Of a stretch of DNA of 6,024 nucleotides, positions 5,685 through 6,024 are shown one piece after another. The stretch covers positions 1 to 6,024 of the forward strand of contig WJJB01000318.1 in NCBI GenBank assembly GCA_014729935.1, given 5' to 3'. The notes below the pieces were generated by a model. That model searched no databases. It was not told the origin of the DNA and worked only from the letters and a program-made list of their open reading frames with translations. Positions within the stretch are counted from its first letter, which is position 1, and each line of letters opens with the position of its first letter. The position numbers were made by a program, and so were the translations under genes. This DNA comes from Candidatus Bathyarchaeota archaeon (GTDB lineage Archaea; Asgardarchaeota; Lokiarchaeia; Sigyniarchaeales; Sigyniarchaeaceae).

Positions 5685-5701
5685 CCCACATGAATGTCGG
5701 G
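5685..5701 (-). repeat. IS605 left-end imperfect hairpin
   Basis: Minus strand: CCC-G-ACA, loop TTCA, TGT-G-GGG. It has the same TTCA loop as the right-end hairpin and a mismatch at the same place, after the third pair (G-G here, A-A there). It lies about 53 bases upstream of the tnpA start, as expected for the left end. Confidence 0.6.
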
Positions 5702-5702
5702 A

Positions 5703-5830
5703 ACATCATTAATAGGTTAGAGGCTCTCCTTCCCGATCATGACTTCATCCCACCATTTCGCAAGCCTGGTACCCTAGTTGAGCTCCCATGAAAAGGCTGG
5801 GGGGCGTGGCTTTCAGGCGGAAAACGGGTA
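5703..5830. other. Non-coding interval, no recognised feature
   Basis: Between the IS605 left end and the promoter of the last gene I find no intact gene. On the minus strand a short open stretch ends in L-A-K-W-W-D-E-V-M-I-G-K-E-S-L and a TAA at about 5716-5718, with a stop (TAG) only about 18 codons upstream. It could be the tail of a decayed gene, or chance. The left boundary of the IS element may lie inside this interval. Confidence 0.3.
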
Positions 5831-5832
5831 AA

Positions 5833-5841
5833 AAATATAAG
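5833..5841 (+). promoter_or_regulatory. TATA box for the gene at 5902
   Basis: AAATATAAG in an A-rich stretch. Initiation about 25 bases downstream, near 5862, would give a leader of about 40 bases that holds GTGA at 5890-5893, 8 bases before the ATG at 5902. Confidence 0.55.
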
Positions 5842-5901
5842 TATTTGGCAAATGTTTGAAGAATGTAATCACATCCACGCGAAAAAAAAGTGACGTGAAA
5901 A

Positions 5902-6024
5902 ATGCGGAAGAGGATTCACCTGCAAGTTTTCTTGTACATCGGGATAGCAGCATGCATGGCGGGAATGCTTTCATGCCTGCCGCATGTCAATTTCAATGGA
6001 AATTCTAACGAGCAAACCTCGCCA
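5902..6024 (+). CDS. Start of a secreted or lipoprotein-like protein, cut by window edge
   Basis: Forty-one codons run to the end of the window without a stop. The start M-R-K-R-I-H-L-Q-V-F-L-Y-I-G-I-A-A-C is a classic signal peptide: a basic N-terminus, then a hydrophobic core (about residues 7-26). Cys18 in I-A-A-C and Cys25 in M-L-S-C are possible lipid-attachment sites; neither is a perfect lipobox. After L-P the sequence turns polar and rich in Asn, Ser, Glu and Gln, as in the linker of a secreted protein. GTGA 8 bases upstream and a TATA box about 65 bases upstream support this start. The mature domain lies outside the window, so no function can be given. Confidence 0.65.
   Translation, partial: MRKRIHLQVFLYIGIAACMAGMLSCLPHVNFNGNSNEQTSP

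Larger units (their letters stand above)
4977..5702 (-). mobile_element. Decayed, internally deleted IS200/IS605-family element
   Basis: An IS605-type element in minus orientation: left-end hairpin near 5685-5701, broken tnpA, the first 25-30 codons of tnpB, then directly the right-end hairpin at 4987-5006 with its flanking G-A-A-G and T-A-G-T-T-C-A-C. A complete tnpA-tnpB element is usually about 1.7-2 kb, so roughly 1 kb of tnpB is missing. These elements move as single strands through the TnpA tyrosine HUH enzyme and make no inverted repeats or target duplications, so exact boundaries cannot be set from repeats; both ends are approximate. The element is dead in cis because tnpA has a stop, two frameshifts and a damaged HUH motif. 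Confidence 0.8.

Noticed and set aside
1..6024. CRISPR array, tRNA, rRNA or a defence-gene cluster
   Set aside because: No regularly spaced direct repeats, tRNA cloverleaf, rRNA segments or defence-family proteins were seen on either strand.

Overview
The window looks archaeal, most probably from an Asgard-type archaeon of moderate G+C. Three things suggest this. A/T-rich TATA-like elements lie about 25-30 bases upstream of several start codons, with very short or no leaders. A predicted surface protein ends in an IPGY-type motif followed by a transmembrane helix and a basic tail, a C-terminus I associate with Asgard archaea. An IS200/IS605-type element and a group II intron, both known in archaea, are present. 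The lineage is inferred from these traits, not from a marker gene.

Layout from left to right: (1) a small DUF6717-like protein on the minus strand (100-471), divergent from (2) a CE15-type glucuronoyl esterase / alpha-beta hydrolase on the plus strand (632-1933); (3) a HAD-family phosphatase on the minus strand (1953-2687), converging on the esterase with a 19-base gap; (4) an OsmC-like protein on the plus strand (2847-3377), apparently leaderless; (5) an ORF-less group II intron RNA on the minus strand (about 3451-4193), recognised by its GTGCG 5' end, its domain V and a domain VI with a bulged A; (6) a secreted, membrane-anchored surface protein on the minus strand (4233-4919), whose T-rich 3' end directly abuts the intron; (7) a decayed, internally deleted IS200/IS605 element on the minus strand (about 4977-5702), holding a broken tnpA, a stub of the tnpB start and subterminal hairpins at both ends; (8) the first 41 codons of a secreted or lipoprotein-like protein on the plus strand (5902 to the window edge).

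The genes do not form an obvious operon or pathway. They are mostly single units with their own promoters, arranged divergently or convergently. The most notable content is mobile: a ribozyme with no reverse transcriptase of its own sits just behind a T-rich terminator-like tract, and an IS605 relic sits just in front of the promoter of the same surface-protein gene. That one gene is therefore bracketed by two different mobile elements in its own orientation. I see no evidence for a new defence system or CRISPR array.
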